A stretch of DNA of 64,000 nt from Streptomyces diastatochromogenes (GTDB lineage: Bacteria; Actinomycetota; Actinomycetes; Streptomycetales; Streptomycetaceae). The stretch spans positions 62,001-126,000 of the forward strand of contig NZ_MCGQ01000012.1 of the NCBI RefSeq assembly GCF_002242805.1, read 5' to 3'. A program made the position numbers and the translations under genes. The notes below the pieces were generated by a model. It was not told the origin of the DNA and did no database searches. It was given only the letters and a program-made list of their open reading frames with translations. How positions within the stretch are numbered: position 1 is the stretch's first letter; each line of letters starts with the position of its first letter. This document shows positions 8,292 through 15,712 of the stretch, piece by piece.

Positions 8292-8762
8292 TCAGATGTC
8301 CAGTGCACTCAGCTCACGCCGAAGAACGACACGAGCAGCTCGGGTCGCGTCTCCATGTGCCTGCCTTGCCGTTTGGTAGCTCGCTGAGGTCAGCGTGCCA
8401 CCGGAAGCAAGTATCTCGCGTACCTCTCGCAGCGAGTGATATGACGCGTCGATCGCTGACATCACCGCGTCGGTTGCTGTGAGGATCAGCCGTTCACGTG
8501 CCTCATCACATCCCGACGCCTGGAATAGCTGTCGGATTTTAGCCGCTCTGGCCTGCGGACTCGCATGATCTTCGTCAGCTGCCAACCGCATGGCTTCGTG
8601 CGCCCTTCGAAGGGAGACGAGACAGTCCACGTACAAGTTCCGGCGGTCTTGGAGCCTGTTGTCCCTGGTGGTGCGCCGCCAACGCACATGTTCGCCAACC
8701 AAGGTGGCCCCCACTCCCAGTACAGCCCCAAGTCCCGTCCCGACCAGCGTCGTCCACTCCAC
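8292..8762 (-). CDS. Small membrane-anchored hypothetical protein
   Basis: 156 aa from a GTG start. The N-terminus is one hydrophobic segment (TTLVGTGLGAVLGVGATLVG, residues 4-23), followed by a basic stop-transfer (RWRRTTRDNRLQDRR) and a long charged helical domain rich in Ala, Arg and Glu, likely cytosolic coiled coil. It resembles the many uncharacterised Streptomyces one-TM proteins of this length. No catalytic motif is visible. It stands alone in the left part of the accessory island. Coding potential is convincing, but function is unknown. Confidence 0.7.
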   Translation of the reverse strand: MEWTTLVGTGLGAVLGVGATLVGEHVRWRRTTRDNRLQDRRNLYVDCLVSLRRAHEAMRLAADEDHASPQARAAKIRQLFQASGCDEARERLILTATDAVMSAIDASYHSLREVREILASGGTLTSASYQTARQAHGDATRAARVVLRRELSALDI

Positions 8763-8931
8763 GGCAAGGATCGTGCCATACGGGGAACTGCGGGATCACC
8801 GCCTTGTAAGTTCGATCGGAAGGCTTGCATGGAGCCCTGGCGCTCTTGCTGGTCCAGCGTTCGCGGTCGCCCAAGACCGCCTGCCTACACGGCCGTTGAT
8901 GTCAGCTGGTGGCGTCAGGTTGGATGGCGTG

Positions 8932-9198
8932 ATGGAGCGCGTTGAGGCAGAGCTGTTCACTGACGGTGGCAACGACGCCGTGGTTCGCCTGTCCGGGCGG
9001 AGGTTCCCCGGCGTACTCATCCAGGGCGACTCCCTTCGCATCCTCCGCAGCGATCTGGCCGAGGTGGTGGAGGCGTGCGAGCGCGGCGACCTGGCCGAGG
9101 CCCGAGACTCCGCCGGCCTTCTCCTGGCGGGCCTCGACGCCCTGCTGACGCGCTACGAGGATGCGCTGCAAGAGCACGAGATTCCGCGGCCGTATTGA
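8932..9198 (+). CDS. Small conserved protein (DUF6959-like)
   Basis: 88 aa from ATG at 8932 (GTG at 8929 is possible). The sequence VVRLSGRRFPGVLIQGDSL followed by an acidic helical half (LAEVVEACERGDLAEARDSA) matches my memory of the small actinobacterial DUF6959 family; not searched. No signal peptide or membrane segment. It is likely a cytosolic protein, possibly acting with an unlinked partner. Function unknown. Confidence 0.65.
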   Translation: MERVEAELFTDGGNDAVVRLSGRRFPGVLIQGDSLRILRSDLAEVVEACERGDLAEARDSAGLLLAGLDALLTRYEDALQEHEIPRPY

Positions 9199-9326
9199 GC
9201 AGCGAAACCTACGACCTCTTCGTCCCGAAGCAACTTGAGCAGGCGCTCCACCTTGGGCCAGGGCGCTTCTCACCTGCGGTGACCATCCATGGGCGTTCGC
9301 AGGTGTCCGCCGCGTGCGCGGGTGTT

Positions 9327-9348
9327 GTCACGCAGTTAGACACTCACC
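9327..9348 (+). repeat. 22-bp repeat, copy 1
   Basis: GTCACGCAGTT followed by AGACACTCACC. It recurs with one mismatch at 12099-12120. Each copy contains a GTC...GAC dyad. This copy lies 43 nt upstream of the small gene at 9391. Confidence 0.55.
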
Positions 9349-9390
9349 GACCCATGAGGCGGTGTCATAGGGCTCGGCTAAGTTGCCCGC

Positions 9391-9669
9391 ATGATTGACA
9401 GGGGTCCGCTTGCGCAGACACTCACCAGCCTGCTCGTCGACGTCGTGTGGTGGCTGGAGAGCTGCGGGGACGATGAAGTGGATCCCGACTCCGCGGTGAA
9501 GATGTTGGAGAGCGTGGGCTGGGTGCTCCTGCAACTGCCCCCAGATCAACGCCAACGGCTCTTGCAGGGGCTCGCGGACCTGGCCGAAGCGGAGCAGGAC
9601 CCTGCACGGCGCGAGTTCCTGGAGTCGTTCCCCTTCGCGATCGGCATGGTCGAGGACCAAGAGGACTGA
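9391..9669 (+). CDS. Small acidic hypothetical protein
   Basis: 92 aa, strongly acidic and predicted largely helical (LLVDVVWWLESCGDDEVDPDSA, then AVKMLESVGWVLLQLPPDQRQRL). A Trp-rich amphipathic N-terminal helix is the most distinctive trait. There is no signal peptide. Third-position GC supports coding. The upstream 22-bp repeat at 9327-9348 may be part of its control region. I do not recognise the family. It could be a small immunity-type or regulatory protein, but this is a guess from size and charge only. Confidence 0.6.
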   Translation: MIDRGPLAQTLTSLLVDVVWWLESCGDDEVDPDSAVKMLESVGWVLLQLPPDQRQRLLQGLADLAEAEQDPARREFLESFPFAIGMVEDQED

Positions 9670-9873
9670 GGTGCGGCTAGTCGGCAGCGTCTGGCGATGC
9701 TTCACCGTACGACCCGGCGTTGGAGATCTTGTGTCTCGCTAGTCTCGGGTGGCCAGGGGGTGACGGTGACGAAGCGTGCTATTCGATCGCGCTCATCTGG
9801 GGCGCGCTGACCGATTGGGTAGAGCTCCGGCCTGCAGAAACGGATCAAGCCGGCTCCGCCCCAGACATAGTCC

Positions 9874-9934
9874 ACGATCTTTAAAACCGTCGTGGCGCGA
9901 GTTGCCGTGGGTTCAAATCCCACACCCACCGCCA
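9874..9934 (+). tRNA. 3' half of a tRNA, tRNA-Sec-like (pseudo-tRNA or attachment-site remnant)
   Basis: The 3' end is tRNA-shaped: T-stem GTGGG (9907-9911), T-loop TTCAAAT, T-stem CCCAC (9919-9923), acceptor strand ACCCACC (9924-9930), then GCCA with G as discriminator. Upstream are a short variable arm (GGC/GCC) and an anticodon-like hairpin, ACGAT-CTTTAAA-ACCGT, with one mismatch. The pattern CTTYAAAACC and the G-CCA end resemble bacterial tRNA-Sec; the central triplet would be TTA rather than TCA. No GGTGGGT acceptor partner or D-arm is found upstream, so this is probably not a functional tRNA. Integrative elements carry such 3' tRNA halves as attachment sites. Confidence 0.4.
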
Positions 9935-9939
9935 CAGGT

Positions 9940-10125
9940 CAACTCAAGTGCTGGCTCGTCGAAGACGATCGCGTCTGGGATCGGCGGGTTGTGGCACCCA
10001 AGCCGGTGATCGACCTCACGATCCGGCAACAGGGCCAGGAACTCGGCGCGGATCGGGTCGATGGTGGACGCAGGCACGACGGGCACGAGTCTGCTCCCAG
10101 GATCACAGAACGTAAGCAACTCCAT
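9940..10125 (-). pseudogene. IS5-like transposase N-terminal remnant
   Basis: The minus-strand peptide contains IDPIRAEFLALLPDREVDH and LGCHNPPIPDAIVFDE, which resembles the N-terminal part of Streptomyces IS5-family transposases as I remember them. The reading frame loses similarity after about 60 residues and no DDE catalytic domain follows. It is a dead fragment. No terminal inverted repeats were identified. Confidence 0.45.
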
Positions 10126-10202
10126 GATCAGCAGAAGACTGCCCGCCGTGCCGCCACTCCGCCGCGTTCATGACCTACCGGCGGACGCTCTTAGCCGCCT
10201 GT

Positions 10203-10547
10203 TCAGTAGTACATGAACGTCGGGATCAGTCCGCCGCCGCTGGCATTCGGTATCGTTACCAGCCCGCCGACGCCGACGCCCCTGCTGTTCGCGACGTTGA
10301 CCACGTCGTAGACCGAGCCGTAGTTGCCCATCCAGTGCCACGAGGGGTCAGACTTCTTAGCCTTGCAGGCGGTGGCGAGCTTGATGCCTTCCTGGGCAGT
10401 GAGCACTTGGTCAGCCCGCGGCGTGTAGCAGCTGGCGTTCGGCGTCGTCGGCGCCTTCGGCGCGGGCGCGGCGGGAGCCGGAATCGCCAGGCCGATCAGC
10501 AATGCCGCGGGCGCGGCCGCGATGGCGAGGGTGCGAAGTCGGTTCAT
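10203..10547 (-). CDS. Small secreted protein of unknown function
   Basis: 114 aa with a clear Sec signal peptide (MNRLRTLAIAAAPAALLIG, cleavage near PAPAA at residue 27). The mature part of about 87 residues has two Cys (SCYTP and ATACKA), enough for one disulfide, and a Gly/Val-rich C-terminal third ending FMYY. ATG at 10547 has GGGAGG 7 nt upstream. No enzyme motif is seen. A free-standing export protein inside the decayed island; function unknown. Confidence 0.7.
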   Translation of the reverse strand: MNRLRTLAIAAAPAALLIGLAIPAPAAPAPKAPTTPNASCYTPRADQVLTAQEGIKLATACKAKKSDPSWHWMGNYGSVYDVVNVANSRGVGVGGLVTIPNASGGGLIPTFMYY

Positions 10548-10701
10548 GGTTGACCTCCCTGGCTAGCCACCTGTCTCGGAACCGAGATCTGAACCGACCG
10601 TAGAGTCGCCAGGCGTAGTACCGCCATTTGGGTGCGTCCATTCGGGTGATGGCGAGGTGTCGATTGACCTGGGGTGTTGTTGGTTGGTTGAGAAGGCTGG
10701 T

Positions 10702-10741
10702 GGGGTGGTTCTGGCGGGGTTGGTGGGGGTGTGAGTTGGGG
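10702..10741 (+). other. Potential G-quadruplex in a G/T-rich tract
   Basis: Four runs of four or more G occur at 10702-10705, 10716-10719, 10725-10729 and 10738-10741, separated by loops of 10, 5 and 8 nt. The surrounding ~100 bp have almost no C or A on this strand, an extreme skew compared with the rest of the window. Confidence 0.5.
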
Positions 10742-10952
10742 TCGTCTGTGGTGTGTTGAGCAGCGGGTGGGTTGATGAACGTAGCGTCTGGGTGTAGGGG
10801 CTCGGGCGCGTTACGCTCGTTGCAGGAGGCCTCTGGTGGCTCCTCCGTCACTAGCTGCCCAGTCGCACTCAGGGCTGTGTCGACCGGGGATGCCCGGAGC
10901 GCTTAAACCGAACACATGTCCGAGCTGCCGCCTGATCCGCCCCGCCTGAGGC

Positions 10953-11072
10953 TCGGACGCGGCCCATGTCCTCCAGGTGGTACTGGTGGAAGCGGATGCT
11001 GTGGTCCTCGGTCGCGCTGACCACGTTGATCGGAACGGTGACCAGGCCGAAGGAGATGGCGCCTGACTAGAT
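10953..11072 (-). pseudogene. Fragment of ku (DNA end-binding protein, N-terminus) with in-frame stop
   Basis: Minus-strand translation gives SGAISFGLVTVPINVVSAT followed by EDHSIRFHQYHLEDMGRVR, the hallmark N-terminus of actinobacterial Ku, the end-binding protein of bacterial NHEJ. The codon before this Ser is TAG where Ku has Trp (I-W-S), a single G-to-A change. No start codon is in frame upstream. After GRVR the sequence diverges from Ku. Only about 40 residues remain of roughly 300, so this cannot work. Intact ku genes are usually multiple in Streptomyces; this looks like debris from an extra, mobile copy. Confidence 0.8.
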
Positions 11073-11160
11073 GTGCGGGAGGAACCTGGAGCTGTGTCCG
11101 TCCTCTGCCTGTGCGCTGCTGGTCGGCAAGGCCGCAGCCGAGCGGAGTGGGGTGAGCCGA

Positions 11161-11544
11161 GTGCCGAATCGTCCCGAGTGGGAGGGCTGGCGGCAGAACG
11201 CACCGCCTACCCAACGCCCAGCTTCAGTCCGTTCCGCGCACCGACTGTTGGCCGCGGCCCTTGTGGCTCTGGTGATCTGCATTGCGGCGCTTGCATTCGC
11301 ACTCACCCTAAGTTTCGGGCGTAGCGGCGGCGCATCGGGCGGGCAGGGATCGTCAACAGATCCCACCGCCGTCTGGGCTCTGGCAATCGCCGGGGTATCG
11401 GGTGCTGGCACCCTCATGATGGGTGTTGCCGCAATGATCAAAGAGGTGCGAGCCGCCCGTTCACCCGAGCAGTCACGCGTCCTGCCCGCCCGGCACGTAC
11501 AGGACCGCAATCGTCCGACGCGGCCGCGCGGCCACTGGCGTTAG
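11161..11544 (+). CDS. Two-TM hypothetical membrane protein
   Basis: 127 aa from GTG at 11161; the frame is open further upstream, so the start is a judgement. A Pro/Arg-rich cytosolic N-terminus (about 30 residues) precedes TM1 (LLAAALVALVICIAALAFAL). A Ser/Gly-rich loop is followed by TM2 (VWALAIAGVSGAGTLMMGVA) and a basic tail. This topology is common among uncharacterised Streptomyces proteins near mobile elements. No functional motif. It is adjacent to the divergent ku fragment and convergent with the DUF4265 pseudogene, whose end it overlaps by 4 nt. Confidence 0.55.
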   Translation: MPNRPEWEGWRQNAPPTQRPASVRSAHRLLAAALVALVICIAALAFALTLSFGRSGGASGGQGSSTDPTAVWALAIAGVSGAGTLMMGVAAMIKEVRAARSPEQSRVLPARHVQDRNRPTRPRGHWR

Positions 11545-11930
11545 GGACGGCCGACGCGGCTAGCCACAGGCCAGGCCACCATGCCGAACCGTTCTATGCC
11601 CTCGCCGTCGACGCCAAGTTGCTGAAACGCGTTGATCACGCTTTGCCGTGCAGCTCCCGAGCCGCCGTCACGGAACACGATGAGGCGGATGGTGCAGTTC
11701 TCCGAACGCCGAACCACCTCGCCGGCCCATCGCACGCCTTCCTCGTCGGGCTCCGTGACCACCACGCCGCCGCAGGCGATGCCTCGGATGAACCAGGGGA
11801 TGTTGTCGAGCTGCACGGTGCCGTCACCCTGGTCGATCGCCCACAAACTCTCCACCGAGGCCGGAGGTCAGTCGTCCTCTATCTCAAGCCGGAAGTGCAC
11901 CTTGACATACGGGCCGCCGGGATTCGTCAT
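11541..11930 (-). pseudogene. DUF4265 protein gene interrupted by an in-frame TGA
   Basis: The downstream part, ESLWAIDQGDGTVQLDNIPWFIRGIAC, is typical DUF4265. The usual N-terminus of this family is present in the same frame upstream: ATG at 11930, then MTNPGGPYVKVHFRLEIEDD. It is followed by TGA (11868-11870) and then PPASVE. DUF4265 proteins as I remember them carry Trp in this place (D-G/D-W-P-P), so one TGG-to-TGA change explains the stop. A GTG at 11855 could restart a 104-aa product lacking the first strand. Known family: small proteins of unknown role in actinobacteria. I read it as a fresh pseudogene. Confidence 0.7.
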
Positions 11931-12288
11931 GCTGCCAGGATGCACGCGTCAAACAGGCCACATGGAGGGGGCCTCTTTCGATGGCGACCTCTTCGTCTCG
12001 AGGCAACCCGAAGAGGGCTTAAGTAGGGCGAGTGTGCCGCTGACCTGCTGCGATGGTCCGCCGCTGTCCGCGCTTGTCCAGGGCTGTTCGCCAGCGGTGT
12101 CACGCAGTTGGACACTCACCACCGTTGGACCGAGCCATACCGAGTGCGCGCCTGCCATAGAAGGTGCTCGGCTCCTGGGCGGCATCCCGTGGGACCTGCG
12201 GAAACTTGCGCGGGTGTGCCGTGCAACCCTGAAGGGGCTCCAGGGGTCTTGTGGGCAGTCTTGTCTTCCTAGTGGGGGTTGCATCACT
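11931..12288. other. Intergenic region upstream of propeller gene
   Basis: 357 bp. It contains the second copy of a 22-bp repeat at 12099-12120 (first copy 9327-9348). No ORF with convincing codon bias is seen. The promoter of the gene at 12289 should lie in its right half. Confidence 0.45.
12099..12120 (+). repeat. 22-bp repeat, copy 2
   Basis: GTCACGCAGTT followed by GGACACTCACC; 21 of 22 bases match 9327-9348. It lies about 170 bp upstream of the secreted propeller gene. Confidence 0.55.
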
Positions 12289-14301
12289 GTGCGTGTGCGC
12301 AGCATTTCGGCCGTGACGGCGCTCGCGGTCGCTCTCAGTTCTGGCGCCCTGATCGGGTCGGCCGCGGGCCCTGCTGTCGCCGACAGCAGCGCCGCGCTGC
12401 CCATCACGTCCAGTGGCGACATCATCGTGGACGGCGTTCACCAGCGGGTCTTCATCAGTGACCCGTCGGGAGGCAAGGTCGTTGCCACCGACTACAACGG
12501 CACCGTCATCGGGACGATCACCTCGCTGCCGCAGGCTGACGGCCTGGAGCTTTCCGCCGACTCGGCAACGGTCTACGTCGCCGTGCCAGGAACTGATGAG
12601 ATCGTGGCCATCGACACGGCGACGCTCACCGAGACTGGGCGGTACGCGACGGGTGACGGCACAGATCCGCAGCACCTGGCGCTCGCGGGCGGCAAACTTT
12701 GGTTCGGCTATGGCAGCGTCGGTCACGGCAACATCGGCTCTCTCGACCTGTCCGGCGGGCAGACGCAGGTTTCGCTCGCCCAGGAGGCCGAGGGGACGTG
12801 GAACGACGCTCCCCTGCTGGACTCGGTACCCGGCGCTCCCGACACCCTGGCGGCCGGCTCGCGCCAGTACTACTTCACCCTCGGCATCTATGACGTGTCG
12901 TCCGGCACGGCCGGCCGGACCGCGTTCCTCGGCGGGCAGGACGCGGCCATCGGCAACACCGCGGAGGACCTGGCGCTCACCCCGGACGGCACAGAGCTCG
13001 TGGTGGCCACCACAGCAGGCGACTTCCAGCAGGTCTTTCGGACCTCGGACCTGTCGGAGACCATCAGGTATCCGAGCAGCTACTGGGAACAACGGTCGGT
13101 GGATGTCGCGCCGGACGGCCTCGTCGCGGTGGGCACCGACACTTACGCCTCCTTCGACCTCCCTCATGTGTCCATCTACAAGCCGGGTAGCACGGCCCCG
13201 AGGCGGACCGCCAATTTCACCGACGAACAGGGTGGAGTCGCCCAAGAGGCCCTGCTCGACCACGGCGACCTCGCTTTCGCGCCCGACAGCAGCCGACTCT
13301 TCGCGGTCACACACGGTCTCTCCAACAGGTACCGCCTGCGCGTCGTCACCGACCCCAGCAAGGCCGTCACCACCGTCACGGCGAACGCCCCGGCGACCGC
13401 CGACCGTGCCAAGTCGCTGACCGTCTCCGGCAAGGTCACGAACACGCTCGGGCTGCCCGCGGGGACCACCGTCGCGGTCACCCGAACGGACCTGGAGTCC
13501 CCGAACGGCAAGGCGCTCCCGGCCGCGACAGTGAAGGCGGACGGGACCTTCTCCTTCACCGATATCCCGCCCGCGGGCGGCAAGGTCACGTACAAGGTCT
13601 CCTATGCTGGCGGCGCCGATCGCACGGCTGCCTCCGCCTCCGACACGGTCGAGGTCTCCCGGAACTCCCCGACCCTGACCGTGAACAAGAACGGCAACCT
13701 CTACGCCTACGCCAGTAACGTGACGTTCACCGCCCACCTCGGCACGACGTACAAGAACCGGACGCTCTCGCTCTACGCGGACACCGCGGGCGACGGCAAG
13801 GGCAAGTACCTGGTCAAGACCGGCACGGTCAACAGCGGGGGCAACCTGTCGGTCACCTTGACCCTGAAGCGCGACACCACGGTGAGCGCGTCCTTCTCCG
13901 GCGACGCGCGGACCGCCCCGAAGACGGCCACGAGCTGGGTGGGCGCGAAGGTCAGGGTGTCGCTGAGCCTGAGCCGCTACTACAAGACGGCCACGGTCAA
14001 CGGGCACACCAAGTACTACTTCCGGAAGACGACCAATCCGCTTCTCACGACCACGATGACGGCCTACCCCGGCCGCTCGCAGAGGTTGGAGTTCCAGATC
14101 TACTCCGCCGGCGCCTGGCGGTCGGCGGGGTCCCAGTACTTCAAGCTCGACTCCACGGGCAAGTCGGTGGTGGAACTGGGCGGCACGCACCAGACCGGCT
14201 ACTCGATGCGCGTGCGGTCGTCCTACATCAACAACTCCTCGAACGACACCGTGAACTCGACCACGCACGGCTCCTGGAAGTACTTCACCTTCACCAGCTG
14301 A
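12289..14301 (+). CDS. Secreted YncE-like beta-propeller protein with Ig-like repeats
   Basis: 670 aa from GTG at 12289. A Sec signal peptide (VTALAVALSSGALIGSAAG, cleavage near AVADS at about residue 32) leads into a propeller of about 330 residues. Its blades repeat phrases like GLELSADSATVYVAVPGTDEI and DLALTPDGTELVVAT, as in YncE/SMP-30-like surface proteins. From about residue 360 there is a bacterial Ig-like/carboxypeptidase-regulatory domain (LTVSGKVTNTLGLPAGTTVAVTR), then beta-rich repeats with many Tyr and Thr to the end. No wall-anchor motif. Probably an extracellular binding protein; the ligand is unknown. It is the only large intact gene of the accessory island and ends in a strong terminator. 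Confidence 0.85.
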   Translation: MRVRSISAVTALAVALSSGALIGSAAGPAVADSSAALPITSSGDIIVDGVHQRVFISDPSGGKVVATDYNGTVIGTITSLPQADGLELSADSATVYVAVPGTDEIVAIDTATLTETGRYATGDGTDPQHLALAGGKLWFGYGSVGHGNIGSLDLSGGQTQVSLAQEAEGTWNDAPLLDSVPGAPDTLAAGSRQYYFTLGIYDVSSGTAGRTAFLGGQDAAIGNTAEDLALTPDGTELVVATTAGDFQQVFRTSDLSETIRYPSSYWEQRSVDVAPDGLVAVGTDTYASFDLPHVSIYKPGSTAPRRTANFTDEQGGVAQEALLDHGDLAFAPDSSRLFAVTHGLSNRYRLRVVTDPSKAVTTVTANAPATADRAKSLTVSGKVTNTLGLPAGTTVAVTRTDLESPNGKALPAATVKADGTFSFTDIPPAGGKVTYKVSYAGGADRTAASASDTVEVSRNSPTLTVNKNGNLYAYASNVTFTAHLGTTYKNRTLSLYADTAGDGKGKYLVKTGTVNSGGNLSVTLTLKRDTTVSASFSGDARTAPKTATSWVGAKVRVSLSLSRYYKTATVNGHTKYYFRKTTNPLLTTTMTAYPGRSQRLEFQIYSAGAWRSAGSQYFKLDSTGKSVVELGGTHQTGYSMRVRSSYINNSSNDTVNSTTHGSWKYFTFTS

Positions 14302-14312
14302 GGCCGCCCGCC

Positions 14313-14352
14313 CCCAAGGCCCGGCGCATCCGATGACGCGCCGGGCCTTGGG
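14313..14352 (+). terminator. Strong terminator after propeller gene
   Basis: CCCAAGGCCCGGCGC and GCGCCGGGCCTTGGG form a perfect 15-bp stem with a 10-nt loop, 12 nt after the stop codon. Confidence 0.85.
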
Positions 14353-14378
14353 ATACATCTTCCTCAGGGGATGCGATA

Positions 14379-14570
14379 CAGCCGAGTGCCACGCTCAAGG
14401 ACACGATGGCGCGCGCCGGCCACTCCTCGGAGCGGGCCGCGCTGATGTATCAGCACTCGGATCTTGAACGGCAGAGGAAAGTGGCGGTCGGGCTGGATCG
14501 GATGTCCGAGGGCAGCGCAACGCGACGGCTGACCAGCCGGGCGAGGGGGCACCGGGCGCGAGACGCTTAG
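14379..14570 (+). pseudogene. Tyrosine recombinase (integrase) C-terminal remnant
   Basis: The frame ending with TAG at 14568-14570 reads TLKDTMARAGHSSERAALMY, then QHSDLERQRKVAVGLD. This is the C-terminal catalytic end of phage/ICE-type tyrosine integrases: GHSS..AALMYQHS contains the last conserved His box and the nucleophilic Tyr. Nothing upstream of about 14375 continues the fold, since a terminator of another gene lies there. The remnant is not functional. It shows that an integrase-bearing element once sat here; a second integrase piece lies at 15713-15825. Confidence 0.8.
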
Positions 14571-14616
14571 GCAGGTCCAGACAGCAAAGAACCGCAAGAT
14601 CCCGGTGGGGGTGACC

Positions 14617-14970
14617 ATGGAACGGCATGTGCTGGAGAAGCTGTTGGCCGGTGACGACGAGGCGTCCGCAGCTGCTCTGGCCGCCCTCCGCAGCGGCGCC
14701 ACCTACAGCGTGTGGGATACGACGCATCCCGCAGAGCAGCATGCTGGGGTCTTCGCACTCCGACTTCGGCGCATGCGGCTGCGCGGAGTCGAACCTCTTG
14801 GGCTGGAACGAATGGTGCAGCTCCTCCGCGAGCATCGCCGGCCGGTGCGCGGAGGGATGATCGATTCCGCCGATCAGAAATGGACCTTCCTGTTCTACTT
14901 CACCGAAGACGGCAGCGCACTGGTGGCCTGCGCCCGCCTGCAGCGGTGGGTCGAGCGATCACCGCTTTAG
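14617..14970 (+). CDS. Small hypothetical protein
   Basis: 117 aa from ATG at 14617 with a GGTGGGGGTG purine stretch upstream; GTG at 14605 is an alternative. The sequence is mixed alpha/beta (LEKLLAGDDEASAAALAALR, then LRLRRMRLRGVEPLGLERMV, and a beta end WTFLFYFTEDGSALVACARL). No signal or TM. The C-terminal strand pair recalls small immunity-like folds, but I do not recognise the family. It lies between integrase debris and a truncated SUKH-like gene, so it may be cargo of the old element. Confidence 0.5.
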   Translation: MERHVLEKLLAGDDEASAAALAALRSGATYSVWDTTHPAEQHAGVFALRLRRMRLRGVEPLGLERMVQLLREHRRPVRGGMIDSADQKWTFLFYFTEDGSALVACARLQRWVERSPL

Positions 14971-15073
14971 GAGTTCGGTTCGGGGCTGGCCCTGGCGCTA
15001 TCTCCCGTCGCCGTGCCGACCGGACAGGGTGCTCTAGTACGCCACCGTCCGACGTCGTTGATGTCAGCAGTGG

Positions 15074-15553
15074 ATGTCAGGGGGAGGGCCGCTGAGGGCT
15101 GTCGGCGCTGTTTGCGCCTGGGGCGACTGGTTGGGCTTCTGGGCACCGCTGGACGACGGCCCCGTCGGATTGATGGACGGAGGGCCGCGCATGGCCGGCG
15201 GCTACCGGGAACTCGAGGGGAAGTTCCCGGAGAGGTACCCGTTCCCCGCATGGCCTGAGGCCGGAGGCATACTTCCCTTCGCCATGTCGCCCGGCGGTGA
15301 CTTCCTCTGCTGGCTTGTCGATGGGCCAGCGGATGAGTGGCCTCTAGTGCTTTGGCCGCGTAACCACAACCAGGCCCGGCTGGACGGCGGGCTCCTCGAC
15401 ACGTCGGTGGCCTGGCTGACGGGCGAACTGGACGAACCAGGGCTGCCTGCCTGGGAGGGCGACGAGGATGAAGACGAAGAGGACACATCCCCTTCTCAAC
15501 TTCCACCCGGACCGCATGCTGCACGGCAAGCCGATCCTGGACGCCATGGCTGA
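15074..15553 (+). pseudogene. Truncated SUKH (SMI1/KNR4)-like immunity protein
   Basis: The segment DWLGFWAPLDDGPVGLMDGG ... GILPFAMSPGGDFLCWLVDG ... DEWPLVLWPRN matches the C-terminal two thirds of SUKH-superfamily proteins (G-x-G-D-x-x-x-W core). These usually protect against contact-delivered or polymorphic toxins. The N-terminal helices are missing, and only about 15 unrelated residues precede the fold. The acidic tail (DEDEDEEDT) runs into the next fragment. No adjacent toxin is seen. Most likely a broken gene, although translation from ATG 15074 is possible. Confidence 0.55.
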
Positions 15554-15712
15554 GGGCGGCGTCTACCACTCGCAGTTCGTCACTGGGACCAGCAACGGTG
15601 GACTGACCGCGTATCGAGGCGGTGGCCGGTGCCGCTGGGAAAGCCGGATCTTCAACAGGGCATACGACGAGGCGCCTGCTCATGAGCGGCCCGTCTACGG
15701 GGCATTGAACTT
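15468..15712 (+). pseudogene. DUF3626 gene, internal/N-terminal fragment
   Basis: The frame from ATG 15468 reads LLNFHPDRMLHGKPILDAMA, then GGVYHSQFVTGTSNGGLTAY and ERPVYGALNFRG. This is the conserved front core of DUF3626 (HPDR; GxYxxQFxTGxSNGGLTA; ERPxYGAL). Normal proteins of this family are about 250-300 aa. Here similarity stops abruptly after FRG near 15712, where integrase sequence begins in another frame. The junction is a deletion or illegitimate-recombination scar. Confidence 0.75.

Larger units (their letters stand above)
9670..10202. other. Gene-free stretch with tRNA-like fragment and transposase remnant
   Basis: 533 bp between two small genes. It holds the 3' half of a tRNA (about 9874-9934) and, on the minus strand, a decayed transposase N-terminus (about 9940-10125). 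The first 200 bp show nothing recognisable. Confidence 0.5.
10548..11160. other. Long non-coding stretch with G/T-rich tract and ku remnant
   Basis: 613 bp without an intact gene. A palindrome TCTCGGAACCGAGA (10574-10587) lies just upstream of the secreted-protein gene and may be its operator. Bases 10671-10770 on the + strand are almost only G and T. A decayed ku fragment occupies about 10953-11072 on the minus strand. Confidence 0.5.

Noticed and set aside
9874..9934. bldA (tRNA-Leu UAA) gene
   Set aside because: The sequence does not match the known bldA tRNA, lacks a 5' half and ends in G-CCA with a different acceptor stem.
9702..9935. Minus-strand ORF starting MAVGVGFEPT
   Set aside because: This peptide is the well-known false translation of the antisense of a tRNA 3' end; it instead supports the tRNA-like fragment.
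11868..11870. Selenocysteine codon in the DUF4265 gene
   Set aside because: The family has Trp here, a single G-to-A change explains the TGA, and no selenocysteine insertion element was recognised.
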